Origin: G965227875 sp965227875
GTDB lineage: Bacteria; Pseudomonadota; Alphaproteobacteria; Rhizobiales; JAJFHC01
Assembly (NCBI GenBank): GCA_965227875.1
Contig: OZ245783.1
Coordinates: forward strand, 4,154,001 to 4,218,000
Reading direction: 5' to 3'
DNA: 64,000 nucleotides
Part shown: in pieces, positions 17,120-24,660 of the stretch
Layout of the letters: every line of letters starts with the position of its first letter
Position numbering within the stretch: position 1 is the first letter of the stretch
Position numbers and translations under genes: made by a program
The notes under the pieces: generated by a model
What the model was told of the DNA's origin: nothing
Database searches by the model: none
What the model saw: only the letters and a program-made list of their open reading frames with translations

Positions 17120-17284
17120 ATGACCCCGAAGTCGTTCGACAGAAAAACTCAGCGTGTTCTCGTGATGACGGTCGTCGCTCTTACAGCCTTCCTTGCCGTC
17201 GCGGCCGCGTCCGACGCCGGGGGCCGGTTGAGCGGAGAGCACGCCACCCCGCACGCGACAAGCCAGCCCGCCGGCCTGCGCTGA
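17120..17284 (+). CDS. Possible tiny membrane or secreted protein
   Basis: A 54-codon frame starting at ATG 17120 with a basic N-terminus, one hydrophobic segment (about residues 13-30) and a short polar tail. The SD is poor (GTAGAG). An alternative start at 17075 would add 15 residues before the basic stretch. No family is recognised. Its position directly before another small frame with a similar layout is the main argument for it being real. Confidence 0.25.
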   Translation: MTPKSFDRKTQRVLVMTVVALTAFLAVAAASDAGGRLSGEHATPHATSQPAGLR

Positions 17285-17337
17285 CCCGGTTCGCGACGCC
17301 TCGCCAGATTCTTTTCCGATTCATCCCCGGTTCATCT

Positions 17338-17359
17338 CGACTGAGCGACCATTCAGTCG
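17338..17359. promoter_or_regulatory. CGACTGA-N8-TCAGTCG inverted repeat
   Basis: Perfect 7 bp arms (17338-17344, 17353-17359) separated by 8 bp, 25 bp upstream of the start of the small ORF at 17384. The layout resembles operators of TetR-family repressors, but no such gene is present in the window, so the binding protein is unknown. Confidence 0.35.
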
Positions 17360-17383
17360 GTATCAACCGGAAAGGAAGCTGCC

Positions 17384-17569
17384 ATGAAAACCCGCCCTGT
17401 GGGTGCCCGGTCTGCATTGAAGGGGACGCTGGCAACACTGATGGCCTTGACCGCCATCTACTCCACACGCCCGGCGAGTACGATATTCACTGAGCTCGAG
17501 GCGCGGGGCATCTCGCCCAAGCCGACCATCTTCATGCGCCGTCCGGAACCCGACGAGCCCGATGCCTGA
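17384..17569 (+). CDS. Small hypothetical protein with hydrophobic N-terminus
   Basis: A 61-residue product from an ATG preceded by a good SD (AAAGGAAG, six bases away). It begins with basic residues, has a moderately hydrophobic stretch (about 13-27) and a Pro/Glu-rich polar C-terminus. No family is recognised. The strong SD, together with the inverted repeat just upstream, argues for a real, regulated gene. It could be a membrane-anchored peptide or a short secreted protein; function is unknown. Confidence 0.45.
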   Translation: MKTRPVGARSALKGTLATLMALTAIYSTRPASTIFTELEARGISPKPTIFMRRPEPDEPDA

Positions 17570-17594
17570 CGACCGGGCGAAGTCCGATCGATAC

Positions 17595-17610
17595 TGACAT
17601 TATGCTGTCA
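17595..17610. promoter_or_regulatory. TGACA-N6-TGTCA dyad upstream of the WYL regulator
   Basis: TGACATTATGCTGTCA is a perfect 5-6-5 inverted repeat ending 23 bp before the regulator start. The spacer includes a -10-like TATGCT (17601-17606), so binding would block RNA polymerase; autorepression is inferred. Confidence 0.5.
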
Positions 17611-17633
17611 ACAGATCCATGCCATGATGCGGC

Positions 17634-18341
17634 ATGAGACGTGCCGATCGATTGTTGCAGATTATCCAGGCCATGCGCCGCACGAAGCGTCCGGTCACGG
17701 CCAGCCAGTTGGCCGAGGAACTGGAGGTGTCCGTCCGGACGATCTATCGTGACATGGTGTCCCTCGAGGCTGGCGGCGTCCCCATCATGGGCGAGGCCGG
17801 CGTCGGATATGTCATGGGCGGTGATTTCGACCTGCCGCCCCTGATGTTCACGTCCGACGAGCTGGAGGCGCTCATGCTCGGTGCGCGAATGGTCGAGACG
17901 AGGGCCGACCCGGCAACCGTGCGGGCTGCGCGGGACGCCATCGCCAAGATCGGCGAGGTTCTCCCGGGCCACCTCCGGCCCGTCCTTCTGGATGCGCCGC
18001 TCTACGTTCCGAGCTACGGGGAACTTCCCGCCGACAAGATCGATATCCGCCGGTTGCGCGACGCGCTGCGGACCGGGTTCAAGATCCGCATAGACTATGT
18101 CGACGAGGAAGCCCGGTCGACCAAACGAACCGTCTGGCCGACCGCGATGGGATTTCACCAGTCGTCGCGCATCCTCGTGGCGTGGTGCGAGATGCGCGAC
18201 GCGTTCCGGCATTTCCGCACCGACCGCATCGAGGCGCTCGATATACTCGAGGACCGCTGCCCGGTGCGTCGGCCGGTGCTTCTCAGGAAATGGCGTGAGG
18301 AAGTCGAACTGCCGGACGGATTGCCCGGCATGCCCGACTAG
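17634..18341 (+). CDS. YafY-type HTH/WYL domain transcriptional regulator
   Basis: A 235-residue regulator with an N-terminal helix-turn-helix of the DeoR/HTH-11 kind (about 1-60; TASQLAEELEVSVRTIYRDM) and a C-terminal WYL ligand-sensing domain (about 135-215) in which the usual W-Y-L triad appears modified (VAWCEMR). Such proteins sense small ligands or nucleic acids. The ATG at 17634 has no evident SD and may be close to the 5' end of the mRNA. A perfect dyad lies immediately upstream. The target other than itself is unknown; the gene converges with the L,D-transpeptidase, 9 bp between stops. Confidence 0.88.
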   Translation: MRRADRLLQIIQAMRRTKRPVTASQLAEELEVSVRTIYRDMVSLEAGGVPIMGEAGVGYVMGGDFDLPPLMFTSDELEALMLGARMVETRADPATVRAARDAIAKIGEVLPGHLRPVLLDAPLYVPSYGELPADKIDIRRLRDALRTGFKIRIDYVDEEARSTKRTVWPTAMGFHQSSRILVAWCEMRDAFRHFRTDRIEALDILEDRCPVRRPVLLRKWREEVELPDGLPGMPD

Positions 18342-18350
18342 ACAAATCCG

Positions 18351-18917
18351 TTATCTGACAACCACTTTCGTGCCTGGTCCGACGCGATTGTAGAGGTCGA
18401 TCACTTCCTTGTTGACCATCCGGATGCATCCGCTCGACACGGCATGGCCGATCGTATGCGGCTGGTTCGTTCCATGGATGCGATAGATGGAACTGCCAAG
18501 GTAGAGCGCCCGGGCGCCAAGCGGGTTGTTGATGCCGCCCGGCATGTATCTGGGCAGGCCCGGCTGGCGCTTGCGCATGGCGGGAGGCGGCGTCCATCCC
18601 GGCCATTCCGCCTTGCGAGAAATGCGCATGGTGCCGCGCCACTGGAAACCCTGCCGGCCGACACCGATGCCGTACTGGATGGCCTTGCCGCCGGGCAGAA
18701 CGTAATGAAGGGTCCTCTTGCGCGTACTGATGACGATCGTGCCGGGACGCTGGCCGCCGCGATAGGAAACGACCCGCTTGCCCCCGTAGGATGTCATGTA
18801 GGACGTATGGACCTTGCTGCGGCTGCGTGCGTCGTAGCCGTCCACGGCTTCCGCCTGGGCGAAGTCGGTTGCACCCATCGTCAGTGCCGCGGCGATCGCC
18901 AAACCTGCAATTCTCAT
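18351..18917 (-). CDS. L,D-transpeptidase (YkuD/ErfK family)
   Basis: From the ATG at 18917 (SD GAGTGAGG) the protein is 188 residues: a signal peptide (about 1-24, AQA-EA cleavage), a short linker and a YkuD catalytic domain. The active-site signature is seen as H148, H158 and SSGCIR with the nucleophilic C164. The enzyme makes 3-3 cross-links in peptidoglycan or attaches outer membrane proteins to it, in the periplasm. An in-frame extension of 42 residues upstream would precede the signal peptide and is rejected. It is a single-gene unit. Confidence 0.93.
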   Translation of the reverse strand: MRIAGLAIAAALTMGATDFAQAEAVDGYDARSRSKVHTSYMTSYGGKRVVSYRGGQRPGTIVISTRKRTLHYVLPGGKAIQYGIGVGRQGFQWRGTMRISRKAEWPGWTPPPAMRKRQPGLPRYMPGGINNPLGARALYLGSSIYRIHGTNQPHTIGHAVSSGCIRMVNKEVIDLYNRVGPGTKVVVR

Positions 18918-19119
18918 GTCGGACCTCACTCGTTGCTGGCCGAACCGGGCTGCTTTGCGACGCGTCTCCTGAAACGCCAGGCTGGCGTATTCCCCACGCA
19001 GTCGCACCGGTTCGCCGGGATTGTACGTCCTACCGGATCGCACAAATTTCTGCCCAAATGATTAATACCGGATAGCGGTTCACCGGACGGCGTTCAAGTG
19101 AAGGCGGGTCTTTGAGGCG

Positions 19120-19776
19120 TCAAACCGGGCCGATATGGGGCGAATAAAGCGCCTGCGTGTCGTCGATGTCACAATCGAGCACCGCTTTTTCGCCGACGAC
19201 CCTGACCCGTCCCTCGCAGAACAGCCGCAGCGCCAGGGGATAGATCCGGTGTTCCGCGGCAAGCACCCGCGCGGCGAGACTGTCGGGCGTGTCGTCGTTC
19301 CGCACCGGGACGGCGGCCTGGACGATGACGGGCCCGGTGTCCATCTCGGTGCGCACGAGATGGACGCTGCATCCGCTGATGCGCACTCCGTCATGCAGCA
19401 CCCGTTCGTGCGTGTGCAGGCCCTTGTAGGCGGGTAGGATCGACGGATGGACATTCAGGTGGCGGTTCAGCCAGGTCTGCACGAACCTGTCGCTGTGCAG
19501 CCGCATGAAACCGGCATTGCACAGCACCTCGCACTCATGTTCGCGCAAGGCCTCGTTCACGGCGTCGTCGAAGCTCTCGCGGTCCGGAAACGCCTTGTGG
19601 TCGATCGAGACCGCCGGAATGCCCGCCCGCCTTGCGGTTTCCAGCCCCGGAGCGTCGGCGCGGTTGGACAGGACGACGCAGACGCGGGCGGGAAAATCGT
19701 CGGCCCGGCAAGCGTCTATCAGCGCTTCCATGTTGCTGCCGCGTCCGGAGATGAGTATGCCGACCCGGCGTTTCAT
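19120..19776 (-). CDS. purN: Phosphoribosylglycinamide formyltransferase
   Basis: The 218-residue GAR transformylase transfers formyl from 10-formyltetrahydrofolate to GAR, the third step of de novo purine synthesis. It shows VGILISGRGSNMEAL near the N-terminus (phosphate binding) and the catalytic triad N108, H110 and D146 in NVHPSILPAYKG and MDTGP. The start codon is two bases after the purM stop, so the two enzymes, which act two steps apart, are translated from one message. Length and motifs are normal. Confidence 0.97.
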   Translation of the reverse strand: MKRRVGILISGRGSNMEALIDACRADDFPARVCVVLSNRADAPGLETARRAGIPAVSIDHKAFPDRESFDDAVNEALREHECEVLCNAGFMRLHSDRFVQTWLNRHLNVHPSILPAYKGLHTHERVLHDGVRISGCSVHLVRTEMDTGPVIVQAAVPVRNDDTPDSLAARVLAAEHRIYPLALRLFCEGRVRVVGEKAVLDCDIDDTQALYSPHIGPV

Positions 19777-19778
19777 CG

Positions 19779-20855
19779 TCAGGACACGATCCCGAGACTG
19801 CCGTCATAGGCGACCGCCGGACCGTCCTCGCGGGAAACCAGTTCTCCGATCCTGGTCACCGTCTCGCCGCACTCCTCGAGAATGCCGGTCGCGCGGTCGG
19901 CGTCTTCGCCGCCCACGATGATCACCATGCCGGTTCCGCAGTTGAACGTCTTCAGCATCTCGTCCTGGGCGACGCGTCCGGTTTCGGCGAGCCAGCCGAA
20001 CACGGGCTGCGGAGACAGCACCCGGAGGTCGATACGGGCTGCGATCGACCGCGGCAGAACGCGGGGAATGTTTTCCGTGAGTCCGCCGCCGGTGATGTGT
20101 GCCAGGCCCTTGACCGATGTGCACCGGCCGAGCAGTTCGAGCACGGGGCGGACGTAGATTCTCGTCGGGTCGAGCAGGCACGAGCCAAGGTCGCGGGACG
20201 CGTCGAACGGTGCCGGTGCGTCGAGCGCCGCGCCGCTCTTCTCGACGATGCGGCGCACGAGCGAGTAGCCGTTCGAATGAATGCCGTTCGAAGCAAGGCC
20301 GAGGATTACGTCGCCCGGTTGCATGTCGTCACGCGGCAGCAGCGTACCGCGTTCCGCGGCTCCCACGGCAAAACCGGCGAGGTCGTATTCCCCGTCGCCG
20401 TACATGCCCGGCATCTCCGCCGTTTCACCACCGATCAGCGCCGCGCCGGCCTGCCTGCAGCCGTCTGCGATGCCCGCGACGACGGCGACCGCCTGATCGT
20501 GTGTCAGCCGGCCCGTGGCGAAATAATCGAGGAAAAAGAGCGGTTCGGCGCCCTGCACGATGAGATCGTTCACACACATGGCCACGAGATCGATGCCGAC
20601 GGTCTCGTGGCGGCCGGTGGCGAAGGCGAGCATCAGTTTGGTGCCCACGCCGTCATTCGCGGCGACGAGCACCGGATCGGTGAAGCCCGCGGCCTTGAGA
20701 TCGAAGAGCCCGCCGAATCCGCCGAGTGCGCTGTCGGCTCCGGACCGGCCGGTCGACTTTGCAAGCGGCTTGATGGCGTCGACAAGCGCGTTGCCGGCGT
20801 CGATGTCCACGCCCGCTTGTGCGTATGTCATTCGGTCCTGTTCGGATGCGCTCAT
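19779..20855 (-). CDS. purM: Phosphoribosylformylglycinamidine cyclo-ligase
   Basis: The 358-residue AIR synthetase closes the imidazole ring in the fifth step of purine synthesis, using ATP. The sequence has the family pattern YAQAGVDIDAGNALV at the N-terminus, the ATP-binding SDGVGTK-like VAANDGVGTKLMLA, and HITGGGLTENIPRVLP in the C-terminal half. First gene of a purM-purN pair and divergent from the DUF2066 gene, with 155 bp between starts that must hold both promoters. No obvious PurR-type site was seen. Confidence 0.97.
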   Translation of the reverse strand: MSASEQDRMTYAQAGVDIDAGNALVDAIKPLAKSTGRSGADSALGGFGGLFDLKAAGFTDPVLVAANDGVGTKLMLAFATGRHETVGIDLVAMCVNDLIVQGAEPLFFLDYFATGRLTHDQAVAVVAGIADGCRQAGAALIGGETAEMPGMYGDGEYDLAGFAVGAAERGTLLPRDDMQPGDVILGLASNGIHSNGYSLVRRIVEKSGAALDAPAPFDASRDLGSCLLDPTRIYVRPVLELLGRCTSVKGLAHITGGGLTENIPRVLPRSIAARIDLRVLSPQPVFGWLAETGRVAQDEMLKTFNCGTGMVIIVGGEDADRATGILEECGETVTRIGELVSREDGPAVAYDGSLGIVS

Positions 20856-21010
20856 GATGGAGACAGACCAAGCAAATTAGCGGGTCTCGTGCAAGGCCAA
20901 GATGCGGCTTTTCACCGGAATAGGGAAATGTAGGCCAAAGTCCGCTTAACTCGACGCCCAGTTTGATATATTCCACGCCAATCACGCCATTGGCTATCGG
21001 GAGGTTTCGG

Positions 21011-22120
21011 GTGGTGACAATGCTAGGAAAGGCGCGGCGCTGGGCGGTCGCATGCGGACGCGGATCGGCGACGGTCGCCGGTGCGCTCCTGATCGTTCTC
21101 GCGGTGGCGGGGCCGGCACGGGCGGACCTCTACAGCATCAACGGTCTCAGGGTCGACGAGACCGCCAAGAACGCGGTCGAAGCCAAGAACAAGGCGATTG
21201 CCGGCGGCCAGTTGCAGGCCTTCGATACGTTGCTGCGGCGTCTGACGCGGGAGAGGGAACGCGTCCGGCTTCCGGAACTCAATGCCGATCTCGTCTCACG
21301 GCTCATGGACAGCATGAGCGTGGAGAACGAAAGCACCTCGGGAACCCGCTATGTCGCCGACCTCTCGATCCGCTTCCGGCCCGACAACATCCGCGACCTC
21401 TTCCTGAAGTACAAGGTGCCGTTCGCCGACGAACAGGCGCCGGGCGCCCTTTTGCTGCCTGTCTGGAAGGAGAAGGGCAAGACGGTGCTCTGGGACAACC
21501 CCAATCCGCTGCGCGATGCGTGGGCCGGGCTCAACCCCGAAAACTCGATCACGCCGCTGCTTCTGCCACTGGGCGACCTGACGGACATCGCGTCGATTTC
21601 CGCGGGCGAGGTGATCTCGGGTTCGGAAGCGAAGATCCAGGCGCTCAAGGACCGGTACGCGGTCGAGAACGTGCTCGTGGCCGTGGGTGAATCGCTTGGC
21701 GGCGGATCCGTGCGCGTCACCCTGCGCGGCGCGATCGAATCCGGTCCCGTCGAGTTCGACAACGTCTTCAACGGCGAGGGAAAGAGCGCCACCTTCGACG
21801 CCAGCGCCAAGGCGGCCCGGGACTACCTGTCGCGCATCGAGGACGACTGGAAGGAGACCCACGTCAATCTGGGACGCCCGCCGGGGAGCAGCATGGAAGT
21901 GGCGGTGCCTTTCGGCAGCCTTCCGGAATGGAACACCATCCGTCAGCGCATCGAGACGACGCCGGGTGTCGATTCCGTCCAGGTCAAGCGGTTGTCGGCG
22001 CAGGGGGCGGTGGTGGACATCATTTTCGCCGGTGACCTGGGCCAGCTCGATCTCGCGTTCGGGCAAAACGGATTTGACCTGACGGACATCGGCGATACAT
22101 GGGTCCTGCAGGTGCGCTGA
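21011..22120 (+). CDS. DUF2066 domain secreted protein
   Basis: A 369-residue protein of the DUF2066 family, common in proteobacteria beside purM and hdaA but of unknown function. The start is placed at GTG 21011, six bases after GGGAGG; GTG 21014 or ATG 21020 are alternatives. A signal peptide covers about residues 1-38 (long hydrophobic core, ARA-DL cleavage). The mature part has no cysteines of note and no transmembrane helix, so it is probably periplasmic. It heads a five-gene plus-strand series running through the phosphatidyltransferase, perM and hdaA. Confidence 0.8.
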   Translation: MVTMLGKARRWAVACGRGSATVAGALLIVLAVAGPARADLYSINGLRVDETAKNAVEAKNKAIAGGQLQAFDTLLRRLTRERERVRLPELNADLVSRLMDSMSVENESTSGTRYVADLSIRFRPDNIRDLFLKYKVPFADEQAPGALLLPVWKEKGKTVLWDNPNPLRDAWAGLNPENSITPLLLPLGDLTDIASISAGEVISGSEAKIQALKDRYAVENVLVAVGESLGGGSVRVTLRGAIESGPVEFDNVFNGEGKSATFDASAKAARDYLSRIEDDWKETHVNLGRPPGSSMEVAVPFGSLPEWNTIRQRIETTPGVDSVQVKRLSAQGAVVDIIFAGDLGQLDLAFGQNGFDLTDIGDTWVLQVR

Positions 22121-22185
22121 CACACCTGCCGGACGTCTGCCCGGATTGGCCGGGCAGGCTGCACAGGTCATCGGGCAATGCCGTC

Positions 22186-22758
22186 ATGAGTTGGCCAAAC
22201 ATCATAACCGTCGGGAGGATACTCACCGTACCCGTGATCGTCTGGTTGATCATCACCGGACAGATGGCGGTCGCTTTTGCCGCGTTCATCATGGCCGGTG
22301 TCAGCGACGGCGCCGACGGCTACATCGCGAAGAAGTTCAACCAGCAGACCGATCTGGGCGCCTATCTCGATCCGCTCGCCGACAAGGCGCTGCTTGTGAG
22401 CATCTACGTGTCGCTGGGGTTCCTCGAACACCTTCCGTCCTGGCTGGTCATCGCGGTGGTGAGCCGGGACATCCTGATTATCGGAGCGGTGCTCCTGTCG
22501 TGGATCATGAACAAGCCTGTCACCATGGCGCCGCTGATGATCAGCAAGCTCAACACCGTCGCGCAGATCGTGCTCGCTGCCGTTGCGCTCGGCGCCCTCG
22601 GGCTTTCGCTGGACCTCGGCACGGTGGTCAGCATCGGCGCCTATACGGTCGTGACCCTTACGGTGGCGTCCGGCTTGGCGTATCTTCTCGAATGGCTGAA
22701 GCACATGGCGAACGGATCGGAACACGTGGACCACGCGGAAAAGCGGGAGGCGGAGTGA
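22186..22758 (+). CDS. CDP-alcohol phosphatidyltransferase (PgsA-like)
   Basis: A 190-residue inner-membrane enzyme with about five hydrophobic segments. The family motif DG-x2-AR-x8-G-x3-D-x3-D is complete (D44, G45, A48, G58, D62, D66) except that the arginine is lysine (K49). It would join CDP-diacylglycerol to an alcohol such as glycerol-3-phosphate. Whether this is the main phosphatidylglycerophosphate synthase or a paralogue with another acceptor cannot be told. A longer in-frame start at 22099 lies in the tail of the DUF2066 gene and is rejected. The stop is one base from the perM start. Confidence 0.83.
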   Translation: MSWPNIITVGRILTVPVIVWLIITGQMAVAFAAFIMAGVSDGADGYIAKKFNQQTDLGAYLDPLADKALLVSIYVSLGFLEHLPSWLVIAVVSRDILIIGAVLLSWIMNKPVTMAPLMISKLNTVAQIVLAAVALGALGLSLDLGTVVSIGAYTVVTLTVASGLAYLLEWLKHMANGSEHVDHAEKREAE

Positions 22759-22759
22759 C

Positions 22760-23851
22760 ATGACACTGCAGCGTCAGTTGGCGTTCTGGCTGGTGACGGT
22801 GCTTGTCCTGATCGCCTTCCTTTACGTGTTCCGTGAGATCCTGCTGCCCTTTGTCGCCGGGCTGGCGCTCGCCTATTTTCTCGATCCGGTCGCCGACCGG
22901 TTGCAGAAGCTCGGTGCCAACCGCCTCGTGGCGACGTCTACCATCCTCTTCGTCTTCGTCGTCGTGTTCGTGCTCTCCATCCTCATGGTGATCCCGGTCC
23001 TGAGCGACCAGACGACCAAGTTCGCCGAGCGGCTCCCCGGATACATCCGCCAGCTCATCGAGTTCATCGACAGCGCCAGCCCCGAATGGCTCAAGAGCAT
23101 CCTGTCGGAGCGCAGGGCCGGGCTGGAAGGCTCGATCAACGAGCTCGCCACCCGCGGCGCGGCCTGGGCGGGCTCCCTGCTGAAATCGCTGTGGAGCGGC
23201 GGACTGGCACTGGTCAGCCTCGTGTCATTGCTCGTGGTCACGCCCGTGGTTGCCTTCTACATGCTCTACGACTGGGACCGCATGATCGAGGTCGTCGACA
23301 GCTGGCTGCCCCGCGATTATGCGGACACGATCCGGACGATCGCCAAGGATATCGATCGCGCGATGGCCGGCTTCATTCGCGGCCAGGGCACGGTCTGCCT
23401 GGCGCTGGGAATCTTCTATGCCGTCGCCCTTACGCTCGCAGGGCTCAATTTCGGCCTGCTGATCGGCCTCGCATCGGGGATGCTGAGTTTCATACCCTTT
23501 GTCGGCGCCATACTGGGGCTCGTGGTGTCGGTCGGCGTCGCGCTCGTGCAGTTCTGGCCGGATTGGGTCATGGTCGTCATCATCGCGGTCATATTCGGCG
23601 TCGGCCAGTTCATCGAAGGCAACTTCCTGTCGCCCAAGCTGGTTGGCGACCGTGTCGGGCTGCACCCCGTGTGGCTCATGTTCGCGCTGTTCGCATTCGG
23701 ATACCTGTTCGGCTTCGTCGGCATGCTGGTGGCGGTCCCTCTGGCGGCGGCCGTGGGCGTACTGACCAGGTTCGCGCTCCACCGATATCTCGAAAGCCCG
23801 ATCTACCACGGCACCGGGCGCGACCCGGGCGCCGACGGGCCGCCGGACTAG
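22760..23851 (+). CDS. AI-2E family transporter (PerM)
   Basis: A 363-residue membrane protein with the AI-2E exporter/PerM layout: two N-terminal hydrophobic hairpins, a soluble loop around residues 75-145, then five or six membrane segments including GLLIGLASGMLSFIPFVGA and the conserved FLSPKLVGDRVGLHP. The family exports varied small molecules; AI-2 export is shown only for some members, so substrate is open. The ATG overlaps nothing but starts one base after the preceding stop, and hdaA follows after 17 bp, so all are likely co-transcribed. Confidence 0.88.
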   Translation: MTLQRQLAFWLVTVLVLIAFLYVFREILLPFVAGLALAYFLDPVADRLQKLGANRLVATSTILFVFVVVFVLSILMVIPVLSDQTTKFAERLPGYIRQLIEFIDSASPEWLKSILSERRAGLEGSINELATRGAAWAGSLLKSLWSGGLALVSLVSLLVVTPVVAFYMLYDWDRMIEVVDSWLPRDYADTIRTIAKDIDRAMAGFIRGQGTVCLALGIFYAVALTLAGLNFGLLIGLASGMLSFIPFVGAILGLVVSVGVALVQFWPDWVMVVIIAVIFGVGQFIEGNFLSPKLVGDRVGLHPVWLMFALFAFGYLFGFVGMLVAVPLAAAVGVLTRFALHRYLESPIYHGTGRDPGADGPPD

Positions 23852-23868
23852 TCTCAGGGACAGAATTC

Positions 23869-24522
23869 GTGGAAACACAACTGCCGCTCGACCTGCCGCA
23901 TCGCCCGGCAATGGGCCGTGACGATTTCCTCGTTGCCGACAGCAACGAGACCGCCGTCGCGCTGATCGACCGCTGGCCGGACTGGCCGGCGCCCGCCCAG
24001 GCGATCGTCGGCCCCGAAGGCAGCGGCAAGAGCCATCTGGGTGAGGTCTGGAGGATGGTCTCCGGCGCCGAAACGGTTCCCGCCGCGACGCTGACGGTCG
24101 AGGCGGTGCCGCGCATTGCGCAGGGCGGGGCGGTTTTGATCGAGGACGCGCCCGGACCGTCGCTCGACGAGACGGCGATGTTCCACCTGCTCAACCATTT
24201 GCGCGAGACATCCGGTTTCGCGCTCGTTCTCACGCGCGACGCGCCTGCATCCTGGCGGGTGCGGCTGCCGGACCTCGCTTCGCGTCTGCGTGCCGTGCCG
24301 GTCACCGCGCTCGACCAGCCGGATGAACGCCTTTTGCGCGCGGTTCTAGTAAAGCTGTTCGCCGACAGGCAGATCGCGGTGAACGAGAACGTCATCGCCT
24401 ACATGGTGGTCCGGATGGAACGCTCCCTGGGTGCGGCGCGGACCCTTGTCGAGCGCATCGACCGTCTCGCGATGGCGAAAAAAGTGCCGGTGACGAGGTC
24501 TCTGGTGGCGCAAGTTCTCTAG
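23869..24522 (+). CDS. hdaA: DnaA regulatory inactivator-like ATPase (HdaA)
   Basis: A 217-residue AAA+ protein related to the ATPase domain of DnaA. Residues 4-9 (QLPLDL) form a beta-clamp-binding motif like that of Hda, the Walker A is GPEGSGKS (48-55) and a Walker B-like AVLIEDAP follows near residue 86. In alphaproteobacteria HdaA works with the replication clamp to convert DnaA-ATP to DnaA-ADP and prevent re-initiation. The start is GTG 23869, which places the clamp motif at the extreme N-terminus as expected and has AGGGA before it. Position between perM and ppk is the standard order in this group. Confidence 0.9.
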   Translation: METQLPLDLPHRPAMGRDDFLVADSNETAVALIDRWPDWPAPAQAIVGPEGSGKSHLGEVWRMVSGAETVPAATLTVEAVPRIAQGGAVLIEDAPGPSLDETAMFHLLNHLRETSGFALVLTRDAPASWRVRLPDLASRLRAVPVTALDQPDERLLRAVLVKLFADRQIAVNENVIAYMVVRMERSLGAARTLVERIDRLAMAKKVPVTRSLVAQVL

Positions 24523-24630
24523 CGATGGAAGCCCTCGGAAGAGCTCCCCGTGCCCGTCGGGGCTTTGTGAACGCGACGTTTACAGGAATGTCATATAGTT
24601 GTGGTGCGTGCAGACTAATGGAGGGCTTTT

Positions 24631-24660
24631 GTGACCACTAACGGGTACAGGCCACGATGA
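24631..24660 (+). CDS. Nine-codon upstream ORF overlapping the ppk start
   Basis: GTG at 24631, five bases after a strong SD (GGAGGG, 24620-24625), reads nine codons (VTTNGYRPR) and stops at TGA 24658-24660, overlapping the ppk start as ATGA. The ppk ATG itself has only a weak SD. This arrangement suggests translation of ppk by re-initiation, but is seen only in sequence and may be chance. Confidence 0.3.
   Translation: MTTNGYRPR

Noticed and set aside
24588..24605. Pho-box-like sequence (ATGTCAT-N4-TTGTGGT) upstream of ppk
   Set aside because: Only the first half matches well (about 10 of 14 positions in total) and the site overlaps the apparent -10 hexamer instead of replacing the -35, the wrong place for PhoB activation.
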